From positions 1-62,603 of the forward strand of contig JARBTJ010000035.1 of the NCBI GenBank assembly GCA_029240245.1: a stretch of DNA of 62,603 nucleotides, read 5' to 3'. The notes beneath the pieces were generated by a model. It worked only from the letters and a program-made list of their open reading frames with translations, was not told the origin of the DNA and searched no databases. Made by a program: the position numbers and the translations under genes. The DNA comes from Herbinix sp. (GTDB taxonomy: Bacteria > Bacillota > Clostridia > Lachnospirales > Lachnospiraceae). Positions 18,115-27,333 of the stretch are shown piece by piece (within the stretch, counting starts at the first letter, position 1; each line of letters starts with the position of its first letter).

Positions 18115-20133
18115 TTAAAAGCCCAGTGTTGACATACTCTCCCGAAATCCCTCCAGTTCCTTTAAACTAGCATAGAGCAATGGAAGAAGCAGATAGATCG
18201 TAACAAGAACCGCCGGAATAAAAGACAAAGGTTTGACTATATCCATTCTTTTATTGATGGAAATTTCATTTTCCTGCTTTCTTCGGTCATGATAATTTTC
18301 TCGATCGGAAGCAATATCATCAAAAGCTTTATCAATCGATATCCTATCGCACCTGATTAGATTATCAACTAACCTTCGAAATGGACCGTAGGGTTCTTTC
18401 TCTTTCAGATTTAATAATGCCTCTGTTTCTCCACTGTTATAATCATTAATGCATTCCTGAATGGCTGGTTTGAATACAACTGCAAACAGTTCGAGCTGCT
18501 CCATCAAATTCTTCACTGTCATGTGATCGATGTACATCATCATATATATAATGGAATGAAATTGATTAATTTCATCCTCCATATTCATATGCAGTAGTCT
18601 TTTCTGATATAAAATCAACCAAAACGGAATATAATAAGCGATTCCGGATACAAATATGCAGAACAACAATTCATTCCAATGAAAATATTCCTCCTGGTAA
18701 TGCTTAATCCTATTTGTAATTTCTAGTGAAAGCTCTTCGGCGAAATGTGAATTATGAATCTGCTTTTCCTTCATTAGCTTCTGTAAAATGAAATCCTGTG
18801 TGACTTTTTCCTTCTTTAATTCTCTTACCGTTTGCAGTATGATATCCTCTGCGAGTTCTAATTGCTTTGCGGCGGTAATTGTAGTTATCACCCGAATATT
18901 CGTAACTTTATTTAAGATATTCTGCCGATTGTTTATATGAATATAGAATATGAGACCAATGCCAATAAAAAAGGTAATAGTAGCTGCCAGCATTCTCTTT
19001 AATAAAAGCTGCCTCGGGGTAATGGTCTCACCTACCCGTTTTAAGGTTTCTTTCAGTCTTAGTGTTTTACTGTAATACTTTTCAAAGTAATTATCTAACG
19101 CGTTTTTGATAAAGCGAAGTGATTCTATTCTCTCCAGATACCAATAATTCTTTGGAATAAACCGTTTTATTTCCTTCATGTTATTAATCATAAGATAAAC
19201 TATAACTGCAGAAAGTAAGATAACTCCGACATAAAGCATTCCGACCTGTCCAAAATAAAAGCGATCCAACTCAGGAACTATCGATAATCCGAAGCTTTGT
19301 ATGGCATCAATCGGCACACAAACTGCCATTGTCACAAAAACTGTCCCCGAAAATACATGCTTTAACTTTCTTCGTTTTAATATTTCTATATGGATTTCAC
19401 GTTTTAAATGTTGCAGATTGATCGTGAACAACTGCTGCCCATTTATCTTTTTATCATTAAATTCGATTACGCTAATACAGAGTGCAAGAAATGTCTTTAA
19501 GTATTTGTTATTTGCGGCTGCATTATATCGGGACACATCCTCTTTCAAATTGTTGGATAAGGTAATTTCATATAACTTTTGTGCATGAAGCTTCATTTCA
19601 TAACTGATATCTTCCATTGAAAGCAGGATAGCATCATCTACCATTCGATTGATATGATAATTATGGCGGACATCCGATATGAAATTAGCCATCTCCTCAA
19701 GTAGTTTAATTTCCAGATTACTGACCCGGTAATTAATGATTTCATTATTGATAACAAAAATGAGGATGATAGCAAGAATTGAATTATGAAGATTGGGTTT
19801 TATGATAAAGATGATAAAGATTTCCAGGCTGCAACAAAACCATGAAAGCAACACAGTATTCATTGTCTTTTCTGCTATTTTTCCAAAATCGCCTGGACAT
19901 AGAATCTCATAACGTCTACTGATTTTATCAATATATCCTTGTGTAAAAAAGAATTTACTTAGGATCAAATATACCTTTATCCATGGTCTTCTTTTTGCTT
20001 TTTTTACGTAAATAGCTGCGCCGGAATTATCTCTTATTCTATCTCTTTGGTCTATGATATGAATCACGCATCCAACGATTGGCAAAACGATAATCAGACA
20101 AAGTGCCATTGTTACTATTAGTTTTATTTTCAT
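18115..20133 (-). CDS. Fused TadB/TadC-like inner-membrane platform (672 aa)
   Basis: The ATG at 20133 follows GGAGAT at a normal distance. The protein has about seven membrane helices in two halves. Each half has a cytoplasmic helical domain ending in paired helices, like the T2SSF fold of TadB and TadC. The C-terminal half carries a helical domain with INQFHSIIYMMMYIDHMTV, DRISIDKAFDDIASDRENY and RRKQENEISINKRMD, followed by a last helix pair, as in TadC. Classical Tad loci use two genes; here they appear joined. It would form the membrane base on which the secretion ATPase acts. It follows the ATPase gene by about 66 bp. Confidence 0.75.
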   Translation of the reverse strand: MKIKLIVTMALCLIIVLPIVGCVIHIIDQRDRIRDNSGAAIYVKKAKRRPWIKVYLILSKFFFTQGYIDKISRRYEILCPGDFGKIAEKTMNTVLLSWFCCSLEIFIIFIIKPNLHNSILAIILIFVINNEIINYRVSNLEIKLLEEMANFISDVRHNYHINRMVDDAILLSMEDISYEMKLHAQKLYEITLSNNLKEDVSRYNAAANNKYLKTFLALCISVIEFNDKKINGQQLFTINLQHLKREIHIEILKRRKLKHVFSGTVFVTMAVCVPIDAIQSFGLSIVPELDRFYFGQVGMLYVGVILLSAVIVYLMINNMKEIKRFIPKNYWYLERIESLRFIKNALDNYFEKYYSKTLRLKETLKRVGETITPRQLLLKRMLAATITFFIGIGLIFYIHINNRQNILNKVTNIRVITTITAAKQLELAEDIILQTVRELKKEKVTQDFILQKLMKEKQIHNSHFAEELSLEITNRIKHYQEEYFHWNELLFCIFVSGIAYYIPFWLILYQKRLLHMNMEDEINQFHSIIYMMMYIDHMTVKNLMEQLELFAVVFKPAIQECINDYNSGETEALLNLKEKEPYGPFRRLVDNLIRCDRISIDKAFDDIASDRENYHDRRKQENEISINKRMDIVKPLSFIPAVLVTIYLLLPLLYASLKELEGFRESMSTLGF

Positions 20134-20199
20134 AGATATCTCCGCTGTCAAAAACCTTTCATTTCATTAGAATTTCCATGACCTTATATTAGAACTTGA

Positions 20200-22014
20200 T
20201 TATGAGTGATTCGAATTAAATGCAAGAAAAGCATTCTCATCAGCCTCACAAATATTTTTCAAAATCCGTTTCCTCAATCTCTCACTGAAATTGTTGACCA
20301 TGATATATTCCCCCTCTTCATACACGATAAGCTTTCTTGTATAAAATGCTCTTTTTCTTGACATTCGTTTTAGACATTCAACGATGCAATCCATAGAATT
20401 CTTCGGCCAAAGCTCCTCTCGCGGGAATGGGATAATCTCTGAGATATAACTGATAAAGCGGTGTCCATCCTGGGATTTTTCCCAATGGATATCTAAATGT
20501 ATAGAGTTGGCTACCTGTTCTTCTGCAATCATTTCATTCGAGAAAGTTCCTGAAGAAAGCACTGCATTCCGAAAGTAATCGATTAAGTCCTCCGTTGTAA
20601 CGCAGTGGCAGGTACACATGGTTGATTTCGTGCCCGCCTGTGTCAATGTGATAAAAGCATTTGCCAGCTCTGCACTCGCTACCTCACCTAAAATCATAAT
20701 CGCTGCATCCGTTTTCTTCTGTATATTAATGGAATCGATGAGATCAACCTCATCGGAACCCCGAAAGCAAACTACATTGTACCTCGGATAACTGTTATTT
20801 AGCCAAAGCTCAAATTCCTGTTCAGTGGTACGAATCGGATATCTTTGATCTATAAACTGCATCATGGCCTTTAGGGCTGTAGTTTTTCCCGAATTTTGAT
20901 CTCCGGACAATACAATATTTAAACACCCCTTAACCGCCCATTTTATTAATTCAATTACGATTTCATTCCCTTTGTCCCTAATCAGAGTGTTAAATGTCAA
21001 ATACTTTGCGCTGTCAAATTTACGAAGAAAAAATGCCCAATGAGTCGTTAGCTTCGGCCTTACCACTACAACTCGGCTACCATCGTACATATAGGTCAGC
21101 TTGTATCCGTTCGAGGATGTTAGATGTCCGACATTATCATAACGATACAAATTTTTACAAACACGGATTAGTTCACTGGCAGATTCAAAGCTAAGAAAGG
21201 ATAAATAAATTGCTTTTCCATGATAAAATATCCATAAGCTGTCATAGGTCATCGGTCTTTTCACACCACCACTTCGAAATACTTCCTCCATGTAGTTATA
21301 TTGTTCTGTCGCTATCCCCGATACGCCTCCTGAAATCCCGTCCAGATTCATATCCCTGAGTTCATCGGCAATTGAAAAGCCATAAACCTCCTGATAAATG
21401 CGCTGTGTGATTATCTCAATTTTATCAATGTAGTGCAGGGGCTCTGAATATAGAAAAAATGCTCTTTCAATATCTTCTTTGCTTATTTCATAATAGGTTC
21501 CCAGTTCATTTTCCTTCGGTTGATCAAAGCTGCATAGGTTAACAAGCTCCTCCAAGGCTTGAAATCGGTATTCTTTTTTCTTTAAGAATAAAAGTATTTC
21601 AAATTTATCCTGTGTCGAAAGATACTCCGGTTGCTGAAACGGAATTACCCGGTCAATCGTTATTTCATTAATGCCCAGATTATTTTGTAGAAGGTCCTTG
21701 ATATAATCCTTCACATATTCTTTCTCCCCGATATTCCCCTGCGCGCAGGAGCGAAGTGCGGTGTTAAGTCTTACCTTTTGCTGTTCCCGTTTACGTGACT
21801 CTCGTTGATTTAAATAAAGAGCAGTAATATTCTGATTAATGATTTCATTGAATAGTTCGCGAATTCCGGCTTTTAAGCTTGATATAGAAAATCGATCCAA
21901 ATGATCGCTTTCATCATTCGTTTCATAATCCTTTTTAAAGATAAAATAGATAATAATTAAGACGGATGCTGTTACCAAAGCAATTATAATGGTATTACTA
22001 TGCGAAAATCCCAT
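20200..22014 (-). CDS. CpaF/TadA-type secretion ATPase (604 aa)
   Basis: An N-terminal membrane helix (residues about 8-26) is unusual for this family. A helical N-terminal domain leads to a RecA-like core: Walker A SGDQNSGKTT (about residue 375), Walker B-like AAIMILGEVASAELA, and a His box CTCHCVTTEDL. In CpaF the motif after Walker B is usually GEVRGxEA; here the Arg is Ala. The ATPase would power subunit assembly or secretion. The gene begins 3 bases after the upstream stop with GGAGAGGA ahead. Assignment to the T2SSE/VirB11 superfamily is firm; assembly of a fibre is inferred from neighbours. Confidence 0.88.
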   Translation of the reverse strand: MGFSHSNTIIIALVTASVLIIIYFIFKKDYETNDESDHLDRFSISSLKAGIRELFNEIINQNITALYLNQRESRKREQQKVRLNTALRSCAQGNIGEKEYVKDYIKDLLQNNLGINEITIDRVIPFQQPEYLSTQDKFEILLFLKKKEYRFQALEELVNLCSFDQPKENELGTYYEISKEDIERAFFLYSEPLHYIDKIEIITQRIYQEVYGFSIADELRDMNLDGISGGVSGIATEQYNYMEEVFRSGGVKRPMTYDSLWIFYHGKAIYLSFLSFESASELIRVCKNLYRYDNVGHLTSSNGYKLTYMYDGSRVVVVRPKLTTHWAFFLRKFDSAKYLTFNTLIRDKGNEIVIELIKWAVKGCLNIVLSGDQNSGKTTALKAMMQFIDQRYPIRTTEQEFELWLNNSYPRYNVVCFRGSDEVDLIDSINIQKKTDAAIMILGEVASAELANAFITLTQAGTKSTMCTCHCVTTEDLIDYFRNAVLSSGTFSNEMIAEEQVANSIHLDIHWEKSQDGHRFISYISEIIPFPREELWPKNSMDCIVECLKRMSRKRAFYTRKLIVYEEGEYIMVNNFSERLRKRILKNICEADENAFLAFNSNHS

Positions 22015-22017
22015 TAC

Positions 22018-22845
22018 CTATATCCTCTCCTCCAAAATAGTGTTTTGTCCTGCAAATTTTATAATCTTAGAAGCAGACTTACTCGCTCTTTGAATAAAAT
22101 AATAATTGGGATCATTTTTACCGCTACCAATATTTTCTCTGAAATAATCTGTCACCCTTCCATCACACTGAGCATCGAGAAATGCAGTGTTATATGGAAT
22201 TACCCCCGAATTCAATGGGGTTATGAATTTTAAATACCGTCTGCGGATATTATTTATGTTATATTTTGAATTATCATCATAATTACCAAATAAGAAAAAA
22301 TGCTTGCCAGGTATTTGATTCTCAAAAGTTTGAAAATAGGAATCTATTATTCCGACATTCTGGCTTAGATTGATGACGGTAAGATCTGCTTCTGTAATGA
22401 TTTTAAAAGATAAGGCATTATTACCTGAGCTTATATCTACGAATAGAAGATCTGTCATTGTTTCGACCGTTCTAAGCAGATTAATTAACACCATATCCAT
22501 ATCAAATTCGAAGGATTCCTTATTGCGTTTACTGGTCCCCGGAAGAAGACTGACATTCATATTCGGAAAGGAAATACAGCAGTTGTCAAGGATTTCTTTA
22601 TTCAGCTTTGCAGCCTTAAAGCTTCGGATAAGCGCATCCAGACCAACATCCCTAAAAAAATCATTGGAGCTCGTATTCTTTAAGTTACTGCCGACTAAAG
22701 GTGCTTCTAAATTGTTGAAGTTAAAATGTGTCTGTGTCAGTAAACTTTTTTTCTTGTAAAATAATCCTGCAATCATAGCCGTAGTTAGTATGTTGCTGGT
22801 CGTCCCTGCCTGTCCGTGTATCGGCGACCAAAAAGCAATTATCAT
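22018..22845 (-). CDS. TadZ/CpaE-like protein with degenerate P-loop (275 aa), copy 2
   Basis: It has a ParA/MinD-like fold: an N-terminal strand MIIAFWSP, then HGQAGTTSN in place of the KGGxGKTT loop (both lysines absent), a strand LLFVDISSGNN at the Walker B position, and ADLTVINLSQN. The C-terminus NDPNYYFIQRASKSASKI matches the other copy 2 kb upstream. TadZ proteins localise Tad machines at the membrane and are known for atypical Walker motifs. Loss of lysine suggests no or weak ATP hydrolysis. A GGGAG ribosome site precedes it. Confidence 0.75.
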   Translation of the reverse strand: MIIAFWSPIHGQAGTTSNILTTAMIAGLFYKKKSLLTQTHFNFNNLEAPLVGSNLKNTSSNDFFRDVGLDALIRSFKAAKLNKEILDNCCISFPNMNVSLLPGTSKRNKESFEFDMDMVLINLLRTVETMTDLLFVDISSGNNALSFKIITEADLTVINLSQNVGIIDSYFQTFENQIPGKHFFLFGNYDDNSKYNINNIRRRYLKFITPLNSGVIPYNTAFLDAQCDGRVTDYFRENIGSGKNDPNYYFIQRASKSASKIIKFAGQNTILEERI

Positions 22846-22849
22846 GATA

Positions 22850-23515
22850 TCATACTCCCTTCCAAGCCTTACGATAAGCAGCTTTTCTTTGTTTCATATT
22901 AATCTCCGGATGCAGTCTGCCTGCTTCATCAATTAAATATCTGCTGCGCAATTTAGAAATATTACGGAATTGGATTTCTTTGTTTTGGTGACAGACTAAG
23001 CCATTGAGATGGTCCTTTTCGTCAAGATGAGAAATAGATATGTTTTCAGAAAGAAATTTGATTTCCAAGTGATCAATTAACATTTCGGGTGTAAATTTAG
23101 TTTCCACTACATCCTTTATCAGCAAAAATCTTTGGTTTATATGAATAACGTCTGTACAAGAGAAAGCTGGTTTTCTTTCATAATGATAACAATATAAGTC
23201 AGTTACCCAAATCAACCGGTTGCAGAGATCAAAATCCTTCTCCGGTTCGAGGAAACCGTAGGAAATCAAAATATCATCATAGGAATCTGCGATTTCCGGA
23301 GTGATCACCATTGATGTAAAATCCACTTTACGGTATGTGATGATTGCTGTTTCACAAGAGACTCCCTGCGGCTGAGGGACAGAAAAATAAAGAGCTTTTG
23401 TTTCCGAATGGTCAACAATGAGAACTTTCTTTTCAAGCTTATGCAGAATTCGTGACAGATAGAGGATGTTATCAAAATTCTCAACACCGGCATAAGCAAC
23501 GATATTAATTGCCAT
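22850..23515 (-). CDS. Degenerate ParA-like protein (about 221 aa)
   Basis: The ATG at 23515 (MAINIVAYAGVENF) is preferred because it overlaps the upstream gene by only 11 bases and starts on the first beta strand; GGAAGG lies 12 bases before it. The protein has a first strand INIVAYAG without P-loop lysines, a second KVLIVDHSET, and YDDILISYGFLEP. It looks like a third, further decayed member of the ParA/CpaE superfamily, placed between RcpC-like and TadZ-like genes. The C-terminus is basic. A regulatory or scaffolding role is a guess. Confidence 0.6.
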   Translation of the reverse strand: MAINIVAYAGVENFDNILYLSRILHKLEKKVLIVDHSETKALYFSVPQPQGVSCETAIITYRKVDFTSMVITPEIADSYDDILISYGFLEPEKDFDLCNRLIWVTDLYCYHYERKPAFSCTDVIHINQRFLLIKDVVETKFTPEMLIDHLEIKFLSENISISHLDEKDHLNGLVCHQNKEIQFRNISKLRSRYLIDEAGRLHPEINMKQRKAAYRKAWKGV

Positions 23516-24575
23516 ATGTAATTTCATCCTTCCCTGCTGCCTCATCTGCATAATAATAGAAATCGAAGTCACTTCCTAATTCACTGTCTGTATCCGTATC
23601 AACTCCTTTTCGATCTTCGATAAGCTGATCCGGCAACTCGTTAGGTAAAGGTGTCTTCCTTGTATCCGGCTTTTGAACCGGCTGCTGAGATACTTGCGTT
23701 GTCTCATCCTTTGGTAATGATACGGTTCCATTACCATAATAGCTGTCCTGATCGACATCCCATTTAATCTCCGTAACATCCGTGACGAAACTATCTGCCA
23801 AACGATTTTCCAATCCTTTTCGGATTTCCCTGTTTAATTCCTGTGAGTACCGCTCTATTACATTTGGATTATTCTCAAGCAGGGTTAATATGGACAGACT
23901 CGGCGTATAAGTAACATCGGATGCCTGTTGTATGCTTGGTTCAATATACTTTGTTACAAATAATCTGGAACCCGGATATAATCCTGCATCAACAATGGCT
24001 GCGGACATTCTTAATAGCTCTTCTTCCTCCATCCACAAAAAACAGGTCATGGTCTCAGGAAAATATCCTTTTATAACTTTCTTAGACAGAACAACATAGC
24101 TTTCACCATTGGGATAAAAAATACGAACATCAACGGTATCATTACTAATGATGTTTGAATTAATGTTAATCACGTTATACTCTGCTTCTCTTAATTCAGA
24201 GGATACCAAATTCTCGGTAAACATATTTCGTAACAGCGGGGTACCAGTAGATATATCAATCAAGGCTGCTTTTCCCATATCCTTCTCTGTCAGATAAATG
24301 CTCTCCGGAGAGGAAGCATACACCGTTTTTTTCTCTGTATTATCCTCTGTAATTACTTCGCCAGACATAATATCAATTAAAGCTACATATACATTCCGTT
24401 GATTCATTTTCATTTCATCATAGGCTTTAATGAGCTTTGCACTATATTCATCCCTGATCTGGCCTGTTAAAAGAATCGCTGTAAATATAGCAGCTGAGCC
24501 AATTACAGTAATACAAATAAAAGCAACGATGATATACTGCTTTGTAGTTCTTTTTATGCGTCTTCTTAGATTCAT
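23505..24575 (-). CDS. CpaB/RcpC-like SAF-domain protein (356 aa)
   Basis: A basic N-terminus and membrane helix (residues about 15-36) are followed by a SAF-like region with ALIDISTGTPLLRNMF, an EAEYNVININSN turn and NDTVDVRIFYPNGESYVVLS, the pattern of CpaB/RcpC proteins of Flp pili. The C-terminal 65 residues are Pro/Asp-rich and probably disordered. In Gram-negative Tad loci RcpC works near the outer-membrane channel. Here, in a monoderm-type organism, it more likely spans the wall zone. It overlaps the next upstream gene by 4 bases (ATGA). Confidence 0.75.
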   Translation of the reverse strand: MNLRRRIKRTTKQYIIVAFICITVIGSAAIFTAILLTGQIRDEYSAKLIKAYDEMKMNQRNVYVALIDIMSGEVITEDNTEKKTVYASSPESIYLTEKDMGKAALIDISTGTPLLRNMFTENLVSSELREAEYNVININSNIISNDTVDVRIFYPNGESYVVLSKKVIKGYFPETMTCFLWMEEEELLRMSAAIVDAGLYPGSRLFVTKYIEPSIQQASDVTYTPSLSILTLLENNPNVIERYSQELNREIRKGLENRLADSFVTDVTEIKWDVDQDSYYGNGTVSLPKDETTQVSQQPVQKPDTRKTPLPNELPDQLIEDRKGVDTDTDSELGSDFDFYYYADEAAGKDEITYGN

Positions 24576-24820
24576 GATACACCTCGGATACAGATATTAA
24601 TTAGAAGAAAAGATAGAATGATAAGAAAAACCAGAATCAATATATATTGATGTAAAATTTTACTCTTTATGTTCTCCTGCCCAAAAGTAGTAGGTCTTTT
24701 TCGTCTTTTCAGACGAAAGGATTCCTGACAACCTATTAAAAACAGTAATATGATGTAAAGAACATATCCGATGAATATTAGGGAAGCTATACGGAATACG
24801 GTTATAGCTATATGCCACAC
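24572..24820 (-). CDS. Small two-helix membrane protein of the Tad-like operon (82 aa)
   Basis: It starts with GTG at 24820 behind AGGAG and overlaps both neighbours (13 and 4 bases), which supports a real gene. Two membrane helices (residues about 5-29 and 55-77) flank a basic loop with FRLKRRKRP. It is far too short for a prepilin peptidase. The function is unknown. Confidence 0.65.
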   Translation of the reverse strand: MWHIAITVFRIASLIFIGYVLYIILLFLIGCQESFRLKRRKRPTTFGQENIKSKILHQYILILVFLIILSFLLINICIRGVS

Positions 24821-25653
24821 CTGCTGATCTCCTTATTCTGATAATTATGAAAATGTTCCGCTCTTTTTATGATCATATGAGCCGCTCTTCTTACTGCATG
24901 AATAAAATGGTAATTAGGATTATCCTTATCGCAAATGTAATTTCTCGAAATAAATTCAACAACATTACCGGTTAAAAATGCATTACGATACATTTCATTA
25001 CTGGGAATCACCGTAATATTGTCATATGGAATATCATATTTCATGGCTATTCTTTTGCTGCTGATATTGGAATGAGCGGTATAGTTACCGACTAGAAAAA
25101 CTGCTTTGGGAATAAGGGATGAGTAATTGAGGAAGAAATCCTCCAGAAGCATAGCGTTTTGACATAAATTTACTACAATTAAGTCAGCTTCATCAAGAAT
25201 ATTTTTAGAGCTCAGATTATTACGACATGCTGTATCAATGAAGCAAATTTCAGAGTTCTCATCAATCAGCTGTAATAATGTATGAATATCATGGTTTAGT
25301 TCATAATCAAATATTTCACTATGTATCACTCTGGTCTGAGGTATATAATACAGGTGCTTAGGAATGATCTCTTTTCGATATTGTGGGATTATATTGGTTT
25401 GATAGTCTCCACGATAAATTCGTCGAAGAAGGCCTTCCATACCTCCACCGTCATAATAATTTGTACCAACGGCATGCTGCATTTTAACATTCGAAGTCCC
25501 CAGATACGCCTGTCCCAGATTATTCTGGCATAATCTGTTCTCCATAGTGATAACGGTATAGGGAAATCGAATTACACTCGCCACACTGATTGCAGCTAGG
25601 TTAGATGTTACTCCACATTTTTCATTTGCATTACTCCAAAATGCTATTTTCAC
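24808..25653 (-). CDS. TadZ/CpaE-like protein with degenerate P-loop (281 aa), copy 1
   Basis: It starts with GTG behind GGGGG. The ParA-like N-terminus reads MKIAFWSN, then NEKCGVTSN at the P-loop, where the catalytic lysine before Thr/Ser is missing. It continues with ICFIDTACRNN and ADLIVVNLCQN, and ends DNPNYHFIHAVRRAAHMI, a close match to the end of copy 2. It is the first gene of the Tad-like operon. Two K-less TadZ paralogs in one operon are unusual and may form a heteromeric localisation factor. Confidence 0.75.
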   Translation of the reverse strand: MKIAFWSNANEKCGVTSNLAAISVASVIRFPYTVITMENRLCQNNLGQAYLGTSNVKMQHAVGTNYYDGGGMEGLLRRIYRGDYQTNIIPQYRKEIIPKHLYYIPQTRVIHSEIFDYELNHDIHTLLQLIDENSEICFIDTACRNNLSSKNILDEADLIVVNLCQNAMLLEDFFLNYSSLIPKAVFLVGNYTAHSNISSKRIAMKYDIPYDNITVIPSNEMYRNAFLTGNVVEFISRNYICDKDNPNYHFIHAVRRAAHMIIKRAEHFHNYQNKEISRCGI

Positions 25654-25806
25654 ATAGAATACCCCCTTTTTCTATTTTAATATGGGAATCATTAGAACAA
25701 TAGAACTTTATAAAACAGATTAGTTTTTAGATATGTATATAATAATCCATGAGTCATATTTTGTAAATACTCTATTGTAAAAAATTACTAACAGATTTTT
25801 TGTCAC

Positions 25807-25829
25807 TTTTTGTATAATTTATACAAAAA
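25807..25829. promoter_or_regulatory. 11-bp perfect palindrome upstream of the Tad-like operon
   Basis: TTTTTGTATAA and its exact inverse flank one central base. It lies about 155 bases before the GTG of the first Tad-like gene, in an AT-rich stretch with no gene. A dimeric repressor or activator site is plausible. The remaining 25654-26046 holds this palindrome and the hairpin below, and no gene. Confidence 0.45.
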
Positions 25830-25840
25830 AGCTAAAATCA

Positions 25841-25876
25841 GCATGAAAGTTATCATATTATTTGTATCTTTCATGC
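25841..25876. other. Inverted repeat (9-bp stem) next to the palindrome
   Basis: GCATGAAAG and CTTTCATGC are separated by 18 bases. There is no U-tract on either side, so it is probably not a terminator; it could be a second operator half-site pair or a leader hairpin of the Tad-like operon. Confidence 0.4.
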
Positions 25877-26047
25877 GAATATAGTTAATGTTTCGTTGAT
25901 GTTTTTTTCTTTCTATTATTCATATAGTTTAATTTCAATATCATTTATACACAACAATACTCGCCTTATTGAAAAATCATGGCTTTTTAATACCAGAGTT
26001 CGACTAAGGCATCTTTATCATTATTTGCTATCCGAATAATAACAATA

Positions 26048-26089
26048 AAAAATAGCTCATATTATATGTAACCTAAGAGAGCTATTTTT
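26048..26089. terminator. Bidirectional-looking terminator after the small ORF
   Basis: An 11-bp stem (AAAAATAGCTC with GAGCTATTTTT) and 20-base loop, with an A-tract on one side and a T-tract on the other. On the minus strand it lies about 20 bases past the stop of the 51-aa ORF. Confidence 0.65.
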
Positions 26090-26106
26090 ATAGAAATCTG
26101 ATTGAT

Positions 26107-26262
26107 TTATTGATGACGGTTCTCCGTCTGTGTACTGGTGTCCTTTAATCCAAATACATCCCTTGCGCTTTCCGCCTGAGGGTCATGCTTTACATGCTTG
26201 GAGTGAAAGGTGCCGTCTTCTTTTTTATGGTTTTTTGTACTTTTTCTTTTCGTGTCAGTCAT
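26107..26262 (-). CDS. Small His/Lys-rich hydrophilic protein (51 aa)
   Basis: The ORF starts with ATG at 26262 (MTDTKRKSTKNHKKEDGTF) behind a perfect AGGAGG and is followed by a good terminator, which supports a real gene despite its length. The protein is strongly charged, with several His residues and a SARDVFGLKDTS segment, and has no membrane helix. The family was not recognised. It diverges from the DUF2238-like gene. Confidence 0.6.
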   Translation of the reverse strand: MTDTKRKSTKNHKKEDGTFHSKHVKHDPQAESARDVFGLKDTSTQTENRHQ

Positions 26263-26521
26263 TTTTCATCCTCCTAGAATTGATTTACATTAGTAGTATG
26301 TCGTTTTTCCACCAACTCATGCAAGAGGCCGATACAGAAATCTATCCGATTATTAGACGGTTAATCGATGGTTATGAAACGTTTCTAATACAATCTTCCA
26401 TAATGATCACCAAATGAACAATAACTTTCATAAAAGCACACAAGTGATACACTTTTTTATTGCCTATTTCAGAATACATTGATACAATTTATTATATAAC
26501 AAGTACGATATGGGGGAACAA

Positions 26522-27298
26522 ATGAAAAATATCTTTATTAATAACCTTACCAAAAAGCATAAATGGATATCCATCATTTATTTGATCCTAAGGCTGTCCG
26601 TCATCTTCATCATGCTCGATGAAATCCGTGATAAAAGCTATGAGAACGTCTTTCTTTGCATATTAACTCTGATTTTATTCACAGTGCCGAGCTTTATTGA
26701 GCGAAAAATCCACATTGATATCCCTGATACGATAGAAACGATTATCCTTTTATTTATATTTTCAGCTGAGATTTTAGGTGAAATCCGGGAGTATTATATA
26801 ATTTTCCCTTACTGGGATACCCTATTACATACGTTAAACGGCTTTTTATCGGCTGCCATCGGCTTTTCCCTGATCGATATTCTCAATAAGCATGAACGCT
26901 TTTCAATCTCCATGTCACCGGTTTTTGTTGCCTTGGTTGCCTTTTGCTTTTCCATGACCATTGGTGTGGTATGGGAATTTTTTGAGTATGGGATGGATCA
27001 GCTGGTTGGCTCTGATATGCAAAAGGATACGATTATTTCGTCGTTTCGATCCGTATTACTCAATGCAGACGGTAAAAATGTACCCGTCACTGTGAACATT
27101 GAGAATCTCACTGTGAATGGTGATACCTGGAACGGTTATATCGATATCGGTCTAATTGATACCATGATGGATCTAGTCGTTAATTTTATCGGTGCCTTTG
27201 TATTCTCTATCATTGGGTTTCTCTACATCAAACAAAGAGGGAAAAGTACATTTTTGAAACGGTTTATCCTGAAATTTTATACGGACAAATCCTTATAA
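26522..27298 (+). CDS. DUF2238/YjdF-like membrane protein (258 aa)
   Basis: The ATG at 26522 is preferred over 26510, as GGGGGA stands just upstream of it. There are about six membrane helices. The signature WDTLLHTLNGFLSAAIGFSL and VVWEFFEYGMDQLVG (Trp-Glu-Phe-Phe-Glu and a following Asp) fits the DUF2238/YjdF family. The function is unknown in general. It is a single gene on the plus strand; the His and Glu/Asp in membrane segments hint at an enzyme or metal site, which is inference. Confidence 0.7.
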   Translation: MKNIFINNLTKKHKWISIIYLILRLSVIFIMLDEIRDKSYENVFLCILTLILFTVPSFIERKIHIDIPDTIETIILLFIFSAEILGEIREYYIIFPYWDTLLHTLNGFLSAAIGFSLIDILNKHERFSISMSPVFVALVAFCFSMTIGVVWEFFEYGMDQLVGSDMQKDTIISSFRSVLLNADGKNVPVTVNIENLTVNGDTWNGYIDIGLIDTMMDLVVNFIGAFVFSIIGFLYIKQRGKSTFLKRFILKFYTDKSL

Positions 27299-27333
27299 CA
27301 TCGATCTATGAGCATTTTATGAAATTCCGGGCG

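Noticed and set aside
24572..24820. Small membrane protein as a prepilin peptidase
   Set aside because: Only 82 residues and two helices, without the paired aspartates of the family.
26298..26417. Short plus-strand frame beginning MSFFHQLMQEADTE
   Set aside because: No ribosome site and no recognised family; it lies in the gap between two diverging genes.
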